From: Euryodendron excelsum
Taxonomy: Eukaryota > Streptophyta > Magnoliopsida > Ericales > Pentaphylacaceae
NCBI GenBank assembly: GCA_033060915.1
Contig: CM065394.1
Coordinates: 35,176,001-35,240,000 of the forward strand
Length of the DNA: 64,000 nt
Direction of reading: 5' to 3'
Position 1 is the first letter of the stretch; every line of letters begins with the position of its first letter. Positions 48,336 through 59,758 of this stretch are shown piece by piece. The notes beneath the pieces were generated by a model, which saw only the letters and a list, made by a program, of their open reading frames with translations, had not been told where the DNA came from and did not search any database. Position numbers and translations under genes: made by a program.

Positions 48336-48705
48336 ATGTCTTGAGTAACCCTTACCTTATAAGTCAATTTTTTAAGGTTGAATGAGTTGAGTTAGGCTTA
48401 TAAGTTCTCTAACATGATATCAGAGCTAAGTTCACGCTGATATCACCTTCATATATGTTCTTGAGCAACGCTCATCTTGTAAGCCGATTTTCAAAGTTGA
48501 GTTAGGCTCATGAGTTTTTCAACATTGTATCAAAGCTAGGTTTCGAAACACTTTCTCTTATTGAAATTACTCAACTCATACTCTTACCTCAAATCTTCAC
48601 GCTTCGAATGAGGAAGCGTATACGAAAACCATTACCTCTATATATGTCTTGGACAACCTTCACCTTAGGAGTTGAGTTAGACCCATGAATTCTCCAACAA
48701 CAAAA
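48336..48705 (+). repeat. Three partial tandem copies of an LTR tail with tRNA-Met primer-site-like ends
   Basis: Units beginning ATATATGTCTTGAG or similar (about 48336, 48452 and 48640) carry AACCCTTACCTTATAAG-like words and GTTGAGTTAGGCTCATGAG. The first two end in GATATCAGAGCTAAG and GTATCAAAGCTAGG, related to TGGTATCAGAGC, the usual Copia primer-binding site. Related words recur at 45474 and 45860. This is retrotransposon debris amplified in tandem. Confidence 0.5.
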
Positions 48706-49846
48706 ACAAAGATATCTCATATAGTTTGTTTGGACTGCCAAATGCATGATTTTGCAGGGCTAGCAATGAGGATGAATTTGCGCCATAGTACTCTCCCATT
48801 AAACAATAATCGAACATTCCACAAAACTCTGTTAGAGAAAAGCAGAAAGAAGGCAACTAAGAAGTTATTGTACCTACGCAATTTTTTGAGCTTGATTCCA
48901 AACCTAAAAGTTACGCATCAAAGAAAAATATTTCCCTTGGCAACCAATTCCCACTAAATAAAAACATGAGAAATATCCAGTGGCAGGTGTTACTTGATTC
49001 AATTCCATCCTTTGTCCGAATGGTCGGCCCATTAACTAAAGCTGAAAGTGCAAGAAAGTCCTGCCGACCTCATAAGAATTGCTTGGAGCTGCTACTTCAA
49101 GACCAGAGTTCAGTTTGAGTGCTATCAATGAGAAAGGAGCTAACAAAAGTCCCATACCATTAAAAAAATCCACCCCCTACAAAACCGAAAAAAAAGGAAT
49201 AAAAGAACTCGTTGTAGATCTTCGAAGGTAAATCAATAAGGGTCAAAGAACGAGGTAAAAGTTTCAAGAAACTTCAATAATCCAGCATTCCATTGCCTAG
49301 AAATAAAGGAGCAGTTAATCAAAAGTTCACCAGAACCATTCATAAAACCCATGCAATACACCAATCATCGTAATGACACTGAAAGTCCTTTTAAACAGAT
49401 ATAGAACTACTCTCTACCACATGATGTCTCTCAGCAAGTGGATATTCTTTCAACTTAAATAAGAAATCCCCCAAACATTAGAAGTTACCCATGAGATACC
49501 ATCCCTACTAATGGGGAAGTAAAAACTTCTCCAACAAAACAGCAGCTGCACAATACTCTTTGTTCTTTCCAATCTTTTATTATCTGTTCTTGGAAGAAGC
49601 CCCGCTACAATTCTCACAAGCTTCACAAAAGAAACAAATCCACAGGAAAACCTGAAATTAGGGACACAATATCATAAATATGTCCAATTTCTACGACCTA
49701 TAACAGAACTGCAAGGATCTCTAGTTTTCTGATGCATATTCATACCGCACATTTGCACAAAGAACTGCCACCTGTCAGGCTGCGATGTTTTCCTATAAAT
49801 GACCACAGCATGAGCAGGCGTTTGTCATATATACCTGAAAGGACAA

Positions 49847-49852
<6 letters not shown>

Positions 49853-49888
<36 letters not shown>
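49853..49888. repeat. (GA)n microsatellite
   Basis: About 18 AG units between two AT-rich stretches in the intergenic DNA downstream of MLN51. Confidence 0.9.
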
Positions 49889-49890
<2 letters not shown>

Positions 49891-51519
49891 AGTACACAGA
49901 CTAATAAGCGATGACCTCTCACATACATGGCATTTTAAATGGAGAAAAATGCTCCAATAGCATATGTAAGTTCAAACTAAACTGAAACTTAGCAACAAGA
50001 TCCAGAAATGGACCAACACATTATTCACATATTTGAAAGATTCTCCCCAATTTCCTACTCCTGACTGCTGCCGTTAGTTCCATTTGTTGCCCAAGAAATG
50101 GAAAACGGGGGGGGCGGGGGAGGGATCCCACAATTTGTTATAATATACATATCATCAGCTCTATATACAATCGAGTTGACAAAATTTAACAAGTTCTGAT
50201 ATGACTAAATCCCATAAAACTCAGGAATACTGAAGAAAATGTGGTTATCTAGTGTTTGCAAGTCCAGTGTTTCTTTTTCCGGTTTATACAGCCAAACAGA
50301 TTTATTTCAGACAAAAAGAACACCAAGCATGAGTTTTGCACCCTCAAAAGACCGTTTTCTTGGCACTCAGGCTTATTTAACAAGCATAAAACCAAATGGA
50401 AGAAGCATGAACACAAATTTGCTTTTTGTTTCCACTTGCTGTCTCAGCAATCACGTAGCAAAGATTAAAAGCGGTTAATTTAAACAAACTATCTGACCAC
50501 GTTAAACATCCAGCAAGAATTTTATTCCCTGGACAACAGCATACCTGAGAAAATAGTCAACAGACTTGGACACTGCATGGGTGTGCCAAGGTTTTATCAT
50601 GTATGCCCTAAATTCCAAATTACAACGCAGGGACATAACTGATTATGACTTACACAAACAGCTGTAAAGAAAAACATAGCAAATGCACTAATAGGTACTC
50701 AAAATCACTGCACCTGATTTTTCACTTGACTCTGGCTCTTAAATATGGGCCATTAGTACCGACCTTAAATTCTTTAAGAACATTTTCCAAAATTGCAAGT
50801 CCCAGAGCCATGGTCGCATGAATGACTTTTTATCACAATCAATTAGTAGTAGTTCTGAAATTCAGGTATCAGGGCACCATTGTAAATTCAAGCATTTGGA
50901 TTGACACACAAACAGACTCGTCTTTGTACTCCAAATGTACACAAACAACCCAGTAATCAGTTTTTAAAATTTCAACAAAACCTGCTTCCATTGCATGTTC
51001 TGGGAACTTTAGCTGCCCTAATATGTAGTAAACTTAAGGCAAAAATACATACATCTATATATAGACATATAGTTGGGTATGGTTCAGGATTTTCTAAAAA
51101 ATATGGAGAGATTCACCACAAAAATTGGCATCAATGTTAACAACCATAACTGTGAGGTACAGTTCTTTCACAAGTCAGGTCTTCGGTCAAAAGACAATCG
51201 AGATGATTTAAGCCCAATACCGGGAACTTGATCCATCGGAATTTTTAATAGTTACATATTAATAGATAAAAAAGTATAGGAGTACTGATACTCTAGCTTG
51301 AGATGTGACCAAAGTCATTACCTAAAATATGATTGAATATACTGTGGCCCAAAGTGTTCCAGAACAAACACTGGAGCTCACAAAGGGCCTGGAAGAAGGC
51401 CTGCAGCACCAAGAAAGCACAACTTAGAATTTTGCAACACCCAAACATGCTGGAGTTTAGTTGGGAAAAATTTGACCTTTATCTGCTTATTCAAATAGGC
51501 TTGATCTTATCTAAGTACT

Positions 51520-54500
51520 TCACTGGCCAAAATTCATCTCTGTATATCTGTAACAGAAAACAAAAAGCAACTCAACAAAATTTTCAAGAAAAATTACATC
51601 AGATGGACCCAAAGGAGATGATGGCAGAATGTGGTCTCTTCTGCACTGAGAAAAGATTGTGAAATTCAACTTGCCTGCGAGTATTTTTTTGCCGTTGACC
51701 AAACTCATCACTTGCAACCTCTGTGTAGAAGAAGGGATGGTTCAGGCATAACATAATGGCAAGTGATGAAGTCACACTAGGTTGAATTTCAGACAGAAAA
51801 TCAAAATGCAGCACTATCTTACCAGGTCTCTGTGAAGGCTTCCATTCGTCATTTGGCTTATTTGTATTGTTTTCTTTGCTGAAAAAGAACATTAAAATTA
51901 TACATTAATCACCCTTAATTCAAACTGCAAGAACAACATAACCTCATATTTCGAAGTACCAGACTATCATTTTTCACTAAAGCAATAATTGAAATCAGCA
52001 ACTACAGCAGTTCACACAAAGAAAAAGAAACTGAGTCACATACTGACTTTTGTTCATACATACCTACGTGCATAATTTTAGGAACAAATAAATAAACAGT
52101 GGAGGAGGAAATTCTAAAAATAAAATACTGCCACAAGGGAAGTTAGAAAATAAGCAGACACAAGCTGCTCGAATTAGAGCTTGAAATTGGAAAAAAAAAA
52201 ATATAAGGCATCTTGGATGACTAAGGTTTTTTCCCTTCGGGCCGGTTGTGGGCAAGGATCAATTCAAACCCCCATCTTCGTGGTTCATAGCCAAGTGCTC
52301 TAATCTTCTGACCTACAGGCCCCACCCCGTGTCCAGTGGATCAGTTCCTGGGAGTACCCTAAAAAAAAGGAATCTTTCCTCTCCCTAGCCATTTAGTGTT
52401 ATGAAGATGTGAAAGCATGTTTATCTCTATAAGAACAGTGCATTCCGAGGTGTGAAGACAGGATTGCTGCTCATAAAGGGGTACCCTATGTGGGTGATTG
52501 CTGCTTATAAGTTTCAGATAGCTGGAAATAAGGAGATTCTTTCCTCTTGGGATGACAAATGAAATAATGGCATGGCATTCACCAGAAAAAGAACAAGACA
52601 ACCAAAAAAGGGGGAAAAATGACATGTGTAAGAGGACATGTGTGAGACATTATCCCATAAAAAGTATACATGCATGCATACATATATGTATAAACCTATA
52701 TTTGGAAAAATATGCCACATGCCAGGTACAAGAGGAGAAGAGCGAAAAGAAAGAGGGGGTTAATCCTGACTCAGGATCGTAAAAGAGTTCTAAGCTTCCC
52801 CACTCTTTAATATGTTTCCAGGACCTTGGAAGAATAAATGATTAAGGAAATGGCCTGAATAAATCATCTATATAATTGACTCAGAAGGAAAAACAAAACT
52901 CTGTACATCATATATTCCAAGGTGATGCAGGCGGTTCAAGACAAAATGAAAAAAAAAAAAAAATCCTCAGAACAATAACAGAAGACTAGAAATCAATGCA
53001 ACTAACCTGGAAGCTCCTGAGGAAGGTGGCTGCCCTGATGGACGGGGGTGATAGGCACCATCAACAGCAATATAGGGTGGACAATACGTTGCCCCCAAAG
53101 CTCCTGCAGCACCAGCCAAAACTGGTAGCCTGGACATAAGAACAAACCACTGTCACTACTTAAAAACAACAAGAAAAAGGTTAATTTTCATAGTAGTGGT
53201 GGTGGTGGTATTAATTAGTTATAAATCTTCTGTGAAGGAAAAACATATCAGAAAGAATGCGATGCAAAAAGTTGAGAAAAAGCTTTTAAAGCAAAATAGC
53301 AGTTTACACTTTACAGATAAATGACCAGAGGAGTTTCTACAGTGCAAATTACTAAAAGAAAAAGTGGAAGCATGAAGAAAATACCCTATCTATACTTGGT
53401 AATTCAAGAACATACATATACATGCCACAAAAATGTAGGTACCAGTATTTAATTCAGAAAGATTGACCGAAGCTGCAAGATCTCCAAACGCACAGTACAA
53501 AGTCAATGCATAAAGCCGTAGCATTGCCCTCATCTCTTGAAGTTCAGAAATGAAATTAATGGCTTATCTAGCCTTGCATAGAGGATCATGCTTATGCATG
53601 TCGAACTTGAAGAGTAAGGTTATGTTTGATACAAGGGAATGGAATGCGAATGGGAATGGAATGGAATGAAAATGAGAATGGAATGGAATGGAATGGAATA
53701 GTCATTCTCATTCCCTTGTTTGGTAAGACCAATGAACAATGCTAGAATAGAATGGAATGAAATTTGTGTATAATATGAAAATTCAATATTATGTTTATAC
53801 AAAATATTAGCAATATATATTATTTAATTATTAAATATTATTAAGCATTTGTAGTGGCGGTAGTGGTAGCGGCAGTGGCGGTGGTTGGTGGCAGTGATGG
53901 CAGTGGTGGTGGAACGGCGACAGTGGTCAATGATGGGTGGTGGTAGTGAGATGGTGACAACGGTGGAGGTTGCAATGTCGATGGATGGCAGGTGATTGTG
54001 GCTGACGGTGGACGGTGGTGGTGGTTAGTGGTGATGGTGAGAATTTTTAACTTTTTTAATTTTTTAATTTTTAAAAATTTTTAAAATTAAAAAAATAATT
54101 ACCAAACATGTTTTATATTTTTTAAAAGAAATTTGACAACAAAAATCTTACTAAATTTTGTTTTATGTTGTTTCATGTGGAAATAAAATGATCATTCCCA
54201 TTCTTGAAATAGGGAATGATCATTCCAACAAAATGTGGGAATGATCATTCTACCTTTAAATAGTCGTACTAAACAAGGGAATGAGAATGAAAATAGGAAT
54301 AATCATTTCATTCTAGTCCATTCCCTTATACCAAACATAGCAAAGAGTCTCTAAAATTAAAGTTTCAAGATGTGTTCCTTCTTCCCCCCTTGCAAGGAGT
54401 CCAAGTTTCTTAGTTCCTTTCTCCTTTCAAATATTGTTCTCAATTCTCAAGATTACAGATAAAGACCTCTCACCCCAACCCACTCCACCCCCACCCGCAC

Positions 54501-54952
54501 TTGCCAGTGCACGCACCCCGTGTGTGTGTGCATGCATGCCTATGCATTTGTGTGTGTATGTGTGGATGCCACAGCCATGCCTAAGATGTAGCCCCAGGGA
54601 TAAGTACACATGCCCATTTCAAACTTTCAGCATGTGACCATATAGAGGTTATAACCCTTTTCCAACTATTAGGCAGTCAGACAACACAAGCTTCGCGCTC
54701 CTATCAAACAATGGATCTTAAATAAATAATCCTCCACCCACACCTCTTCCTTTCTATCGGTCTGCAAGCATGCATCAGTCCACTCTCTTTAAAGCAACAC
54801 AACGAATAAGTGTAACCTTTGCCTTGTAGACCTATAAATCCATCCTTATTGATGGCTCAATACCATCCTTACAAGAACTGTTTTCCTGTAAAACTTGATG
54901 GCTGATAATATATGGAACTTTGAAGTTCCCTCTCTCCTCCACCCCCACCCCC

Positions 54953-54983
<31 letters not shown>

Positions 54984-57900
54984 AAAAACACCAAAAAAAA
55001 AAAAAAAAAAACCAAACACTCCCTCCCTCAATAGGATTCATTTTTGAGGTCTTAACACATAATACTATAGCAGTTAAAACCACAACCAAATGCAAACAAG
55101 TGAGCAGCTCACTGGAGCACTAGTTACAAAGCCATGTAGGTACATCAATGTAAGCATGCACTCAGATATAAAGACAAATATATATACATAGAGGGAGTGA
55201 GAGAGCTTGTATTTGCACATACAATGTCAATCAGATCATCCAACCCACCTAGAGAAGAAAAAGATGCTGCCAGTGTTGGGGGCGAGAGTGACTTATTGAG
55301 GATTTCTTGCATCAAAGAGACACTTTTCTTAGTGAAAGCATTTGATTTGTTTACTAAGTGTTCTTGATAACTATATCAATTTGATTGGAATAATATATTA
55401 GGGAAAAGAAAATTCACATGGCAATTAACCATATAACCAATTGACGTGTGTTGAGTATATTCATAAGATGGCAAAAGCAAAGTATTTCATTGTGATATCT
55501 TTTTTTTTATTTTTTATAAGAAAAAAGTATCTATTAAAATGAATGGCACCAAGGGGGTGCCATCCATGTACAAAGAAGGAAAAACAAAAGAAAAGACCTA
55601 TAGTCTCCATAAATCCAAACTTAACTCAAAAGCCTCCACAAAATCCATAAATTGGTTCCAGGATGGATCAAATCTTCCACAAAACCAACTAAAAATTTAT
55701 GGTGACTATTCTCTTCCATTGACAACTGAAAAATCTATGGGATAAATTAAAAAGATCTATTATTAACAAGGCACTCTCAGAAGGGGAAAAATCATATCAC
55801 CCATGCCACATGATGTGTCTTTCAGCCAATCACAGAACTGGCCAATTAATCAGCTTCCCAAAACAAATGGCATAAAAGAAACTAGGTTACTAAGGTTTAT
55901 GAATTAGAAGCAGAAAAAGGTGCAACAAATAACATTACACTTGAGAAAAGGAAAGACTACAATACCATGTCATCTCTGAATTTCCCAACCCAAGTTGTGG
56001 TTGAGCAACATAACCAGGGAAGGCCATGCCGACAGCAGGAACTCCCATACCACGGGGATGCTGGCCACCAAATGGCATTACTGCATGTCAAACCATCACA
56101 AAATTAGAACTTCTATGTGATTGAGGACATCAAGTAAAAGGTAAAAGAACAAGGAACAATAAGATACTTTCAAAATCCAAATAACCAAATATTGAACAAT
56201 TTTGTAGTCAACCAATTATCAACTGCACAAAAAGATTTAAAGAGAAAGGGGAAGAGAAGAGGGGGCAGGCGGTCTATTATGCAGTTGATACTTGATACTA
56301 CATGAAAGTAAACTCAGATTTAAGTCTGTTCAAATAATTGCTCCCAACAATGTCAGTTTAGTGGGATTACATTCTAAAGGATTTTCAATTTTTTTTTTTA
56401 AATTTTCCCTCTGTCAAGTAAATCATGATTGTGAAGCTTCACCTGGCAAGAAGGCTGCAGTTGTAGCAAAGTTCTGATCACCATGACCACTACCCATATT
56501 CCCAGGGGCTCCCATTATCTGAGCCCCACCATACAGAAAAGAGCCCAGTCCACTACCTTGAACACTGCCTTTTCCTTTTCCAACCAATGCAGTGTTGGAT
56601 TTACTTGATTCTGGAGGAGATTCCAATTCTCCAGGTTCAAAAGAACTTATTGACAAAGCCGCTTTTGGTGGAGATGAAGTTCGAGATCCACTAATAGGAT
56701 GCTGTCCCAACTGCTGAACAGAAGCTTGCAAAGAAGGTCGAACTCGGCTTTGAACAGGACTTCGCTGAACAGTATGGAGTTGGGTGGGCGGAGAAGCTCT
56801 GCTGACTTGGTTTTGAGGTGCTCGTGGTTGAAAAGTCATCTGCCCAGAGGGCGCTAGACCTCTCCCCTGAGCCCTTGGCTGAAGAGGTTGAGAAGTATTG
56901 ACTAAAGAAGATCCAGAAGGTGGCAACTGCACGCTGGTTGAAGGCTTTGCAGCAATTGGAGAAATGGAATCATTGATATAAAGCTTTTCCATGCCAATGC
57001 AATCAACTACATTCTTTCCTCGCATCATTGACATAGAAAAATTTTCATCCACAACAGAGGACCGGAGGTTCCGGTTGACAGTACCAGCTTGCACATCCCT
57101 TTTTTGCATCGAAGTGGTTTCTTTATTGGAAGAGCCAGAAGGATAAAATGGTGGGGAAGCAGAACTCAAGCTTGAAGCGAACACTTGTTTCCTAGCAGGA
57201 GCTGTATCAGATTCTGAATTTGATGTGGCCGTAGGTGCTCTCCCAAAAGTAGTGTGCGAAGTTTTCTCAATTGACCTCCCAGATCTACTAAATACAACAC
57301 ATTATTCACAGAATCTTGGTGAACCCAGAGAATAGAATAAACTTAATAAATCTCCCAATTTCTACTTACTGTTTGTGTTGTGTTGTAGGTGCTTCACTGC
57401 TGTTCCTTTTAGAAGGCTCATACCTTCTAGGGCCTCTGCCTCTCACGCTCTTGGGTCCATGGTTCTGATTGTTATTGTTGTATGCTTTAGACTTGTTTCC
57501 TCTAGGATATCCACAATCTGCACCTCGATTTTTACCACGACCTCGATAATGACCTCTGGAGTTTCTTGTACCCTGGAAAATGTGTATCAACAAAAATTAG
57601 GACAGGTTTCTGTAGGGAAAATGGTGTCTCTTGACAGTCACATACATCAATCAAATAGCTATATGAAACTTTCACCACCTCATAGTGCCTTTCCTGGATG
57701 GTCATCTCCTCAAACTTGTCATGCCCCCATTTCCTATCATCTTTGGACTCCCACAGCTTCCTTCCACCAAGTGTCCGCCTTAACAAATACGAGAAAACAA
57801 AAATAAAAGCAGGTTACAAATTTGAAAACTAGAGCAACATAGAAATGTTCCCCAAACAAGAAGAAGAAGAAGAAGAGCTAAAGAAACAGGAAAACAATAC

Positions 57901-59458
57901 ATAGAGGTGTACAGAGCATAATGCTGATGGCAATAAATAATGATAAAAGCATAACATAGGAGTTCCACAAGTAGTTGTGTCTGGAAGTGTGCACAAAAGT
58001 GGAAGCAACTCTGATCTTCTAAAACCCTTCAACTTATTTCCTTCCCTTCAATATGTCTGACAAGTTCTCCACCAAAACATGCCCATGATTTTTGCATCAT
58101 TGCTGATATTAGAAATGTACCGCAGTCAAAAAAGATTATTTTCTTCTTAGGATCTTATACTGTTCTTATCATGGTAAAGGAGTGGTTCTACAATTCTAGT
58201 ATGGACATAAGGGGTCATTCTCTCTGAAGAGAAGAAAAAACTTCCATTCTAGTAGACAAAGGCATCATCTGTTAGGCATCAGGACAAGTAGACGCATGGG
58301 TGCACTTGATCACATAATCTGTCATGAGATGGGAAGAGAACACTTGTATCTCACAGAGAAAACTAAAATAATAAAATTGTTTAAGTAAACTAAAATGAGA
58401 AAAAAATACTTGTATCTTAGGTTTACCTATTATAACCTAAGCAACATGGGGACTTCCCAAGAAGGCAGCTGTCTAAGAGTACACTTGGTAAGTATGCTAA
58501 GCTAAAAATTTCTGACGGATACTATAAATTGTTTAGATATGGTTACACTTGCACCCTAAAGTACTTATTATCAGCTGAATCATTAGCATCCACGTAACAT
58601 AGGGTAAAGCATTCATCGGCTGGTGGTACTGTTTAGTAAGGAAAAAGCCTAACAACTTCACATTTCTTTGTCTTCTAAATATAATAAGTTCAAAACGGGG
58701 TTGATAATAAACAACATAACAAAAATAAAAGTAAAAAATTAAGCTAGAACACCATAACCATGAACAATTATGAAATGACCCAAAGGACCCAACATCAGTT
58801 TGCTACCTTGCATCAATGTCTCACACCATACAACTCTGAAGATTTGTTTATATTCAATATGAACAGAAATGCATGCATTGCAATTACATTAATGTTATAA
58901 ACCATTGATAATCAGAACTCCATGACAATACCTGTGTCGACCACCAGCATTGTCTCGAAACCTATCATCGTGCATGTAGAAAGCACCAGCCGTGGGCACC
59001 GCAAATGGCTCATTCTCTTTCTTCTCCTCTTCAACCTGATTCCCTCCCTGAAGCTCATTTGACTCCCCAACAGATCTCCCTATGTCCCCGTCCAATTCCT
59101 TTGCCACCACACCCGCTCCAGCTGCCGCTGCCACAGCCTCAACCTGGCCGCCAACTTCTACACCATCTTGGCCTCCTCTCATCTCATACTCTTCCTCTTC
59201 CTCATCCTCCTCCAGCTCTTCTTCCTCTATCTCCGATTCTTCGTCATAATACTCCCCCGGTGCGCCCTGACCGTCCGATTCCACGTCCGACCCAATCTCA
59301 GCCCTCGAATCAATCCTCCTAGGCGGCCTCTCTCTCTCAGGCCCCTCTCCTTCCTCCTCCTCCTCATCGCTGGCCTCCCTCCTCCGCATCGTCAGCGACC
59401 GCTTCGCCTCCTCCGGATCACTCTCATACTCCAACTCTTCCTCCCGAGCAGAAGCCAT
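51520..59458 (-). CDS. MLN51: MLN51/CASC3/Barentsz, exon junction complex core component
   Basis: MLN51 (Barentsz) binds eIF4AIII and RNA in the exon junction complex and acts in mRNA surveillance, localisation and translation. Exons (5' to 3'): 59458-58932, 57778-57679, 57572-57370, 57287-56443, 56080-55966, 53129-53007, 51878-51823, 51720-51675, 51547-51520. Phases sum to 2043 nt, 680 aa. The N-terminus is highly acidic (EEEEEGEG, EIEEEELEEDEEEEEYE). The SELOR/Btz core spans residues about 159-209: AFYMHDDRFRDNAGGRHR, RTLGGRKLWESKDDRKWG, HDKFEEM. Then come an RG-rich stretch (HYRGRGKNRG), a long Pro/Ser/Gln-rich region, DEWKPSQRP and the conserved end YTEMNFGQ. The ATG at 59458 is the first in frame. 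Intron 8 uses a GC donor (CGCAG|GCAAGT), and exon 4 begins at a TAGTAG tandem acceptor. Introns carry a plastid insertion and a fold-back element. Confidence 0.95.
52213..52350 (-). other. Nuclear insertion of plastid DNA (NUPT), trnR-ACG region
   Basis: On the minus strand the order is GAACTGATCCACTGGACACG, GGGTGGGGCCTGTAGG, a decayed trnR-ACG, then CCCACAACCGGCCCGAAGGG, as I recall from the plastid inverted repeat around trnR-ACG downstream of rrn5. The segment is GC-rich inside an AT-rich intron (MLN51 intron 6). It may extend a little further on both sides, and exact ends need an alignment to a plastome. Confidence 0.8.
52250..52322 (-). pseudogene. trnR-ACG: Plastid-derived trnR-ACG pseudogene
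   Basis: The minus strand reads GGGCCTGTAGGTCAGAAG, ATTAGAGCAC, TTGGCTATGAACCACG and GGGGGTTTGAATTGATCC, ending TTGCCCA. It matches plastid tRNA-Arg(ACG) with changes in the D-arm, anticodon (ACG to ATG), variable region and T-arm (TTCGAATCC to TTTGAATTG), which would spoil folding. It is a pseudogene carried in the NUPT and not an expressed tRNA. Confidence 0.8.
53620..54340. mobile_element. GGAATG-rich fold-back element with a GGT-rich core, in MLN51 intron 5
   Basis: The left end TTATGTTTGATACAAGGGAA, then TGGA, is an inverted match to the right end, which reads CTATGTTTGGTATAAGGGAA, then TGGA. Both arms are full of GAATGG/CCATTC words, with internal GGGAATGATCATTCC palindromes near 54230-54250. 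The core at 53848-54045 is a GTGGTGGC-type trinucleotide-like repeat, very unlike the arms. No ORF is supported, and no clear target duplication was seen. Confidence 0.65.
54948..55011. repeat. Poly-C / poly-A tract
   Basis: About 26 C followed by 16 A, then ACACC and about 19 more A, in MLN51 intron 5. On the transcribed (minus) strand this is a T-run followed by a G-run, giving pyrimidine/purine asymmetry and G4 potential. Run lengths are uncertain. Confidence 0.9.
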
Positions 59459-59725
59459 CTCCTCGCCTCCTCCCAACAAAAACCCTACCTTTCCTCAAAA
59501 TTCACAGACAAACCATAAAAATAACAAGAACTTTCTCAACAAACTCGCGTCAATTCAGAAAAGGAGTCGAATTGGATTCTAAATTGAAGTTTTTGGGGTT
59601 GCGATCTGTGTAATGTCAGGTTACGGTCAGGGAAACCCTAGATTTTTTGTTTCCTTGGTGTGGAAAAGAGAAGACGATGGGGTTAGATTTTTTTCACTTT
59701 TTGGCTGTGTCGTCACCAATCAGGG
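59459..59725 (-). promoter_or_regulatory. MLN51 5' flanking region (leader and proximal promoter)
   Basis: About 270 bp between the start codon and a TATATATATA/(CT)n element at 59726-59758. No single TATA box or start site can be fixed. The neighbour on the right is transcribed toward this region. Confidence 0.35.

Positions 59726-59758
<33 letters not shown>
59726..59758. repeat. TATATATATA followed by (GA)n, upstream of MLN51
   Basis: On the minus strand it reads as a CT tract of about 12 units followed by TATATATATA, roughly 270-300 bp before the MLN51 ATG. CT-rich stretches beside TA-rich ones occur in plant core promoters, so a role in initiation is possible but unproven. Confidence 0.75.

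Larger units (their letters stand above)
47594..51519. other. Intergenic region between the dioxygenase and MLN51
   Basis: This holds the dioxygenase promoter (left) and presumably the MLN51 3' UTR (right, below 51520). A-runs lie at 47940-47956 and 48170-48189. The retroelement-tail repeats at 48336-48705 and a (GA)n at 49853-49888 are listed separately. No gene was recognised: the open frames are short and lack splice or homology support. Confidence 0.5.

Noticed and set aside
59005..59518. Long Pro/Leu/Ser-rich frames on the plus strand
   Set aside because: Antisense shadows of the acidic MLN51 exon 1 (GAG/GAA codons read backwards as CTC/TTC).
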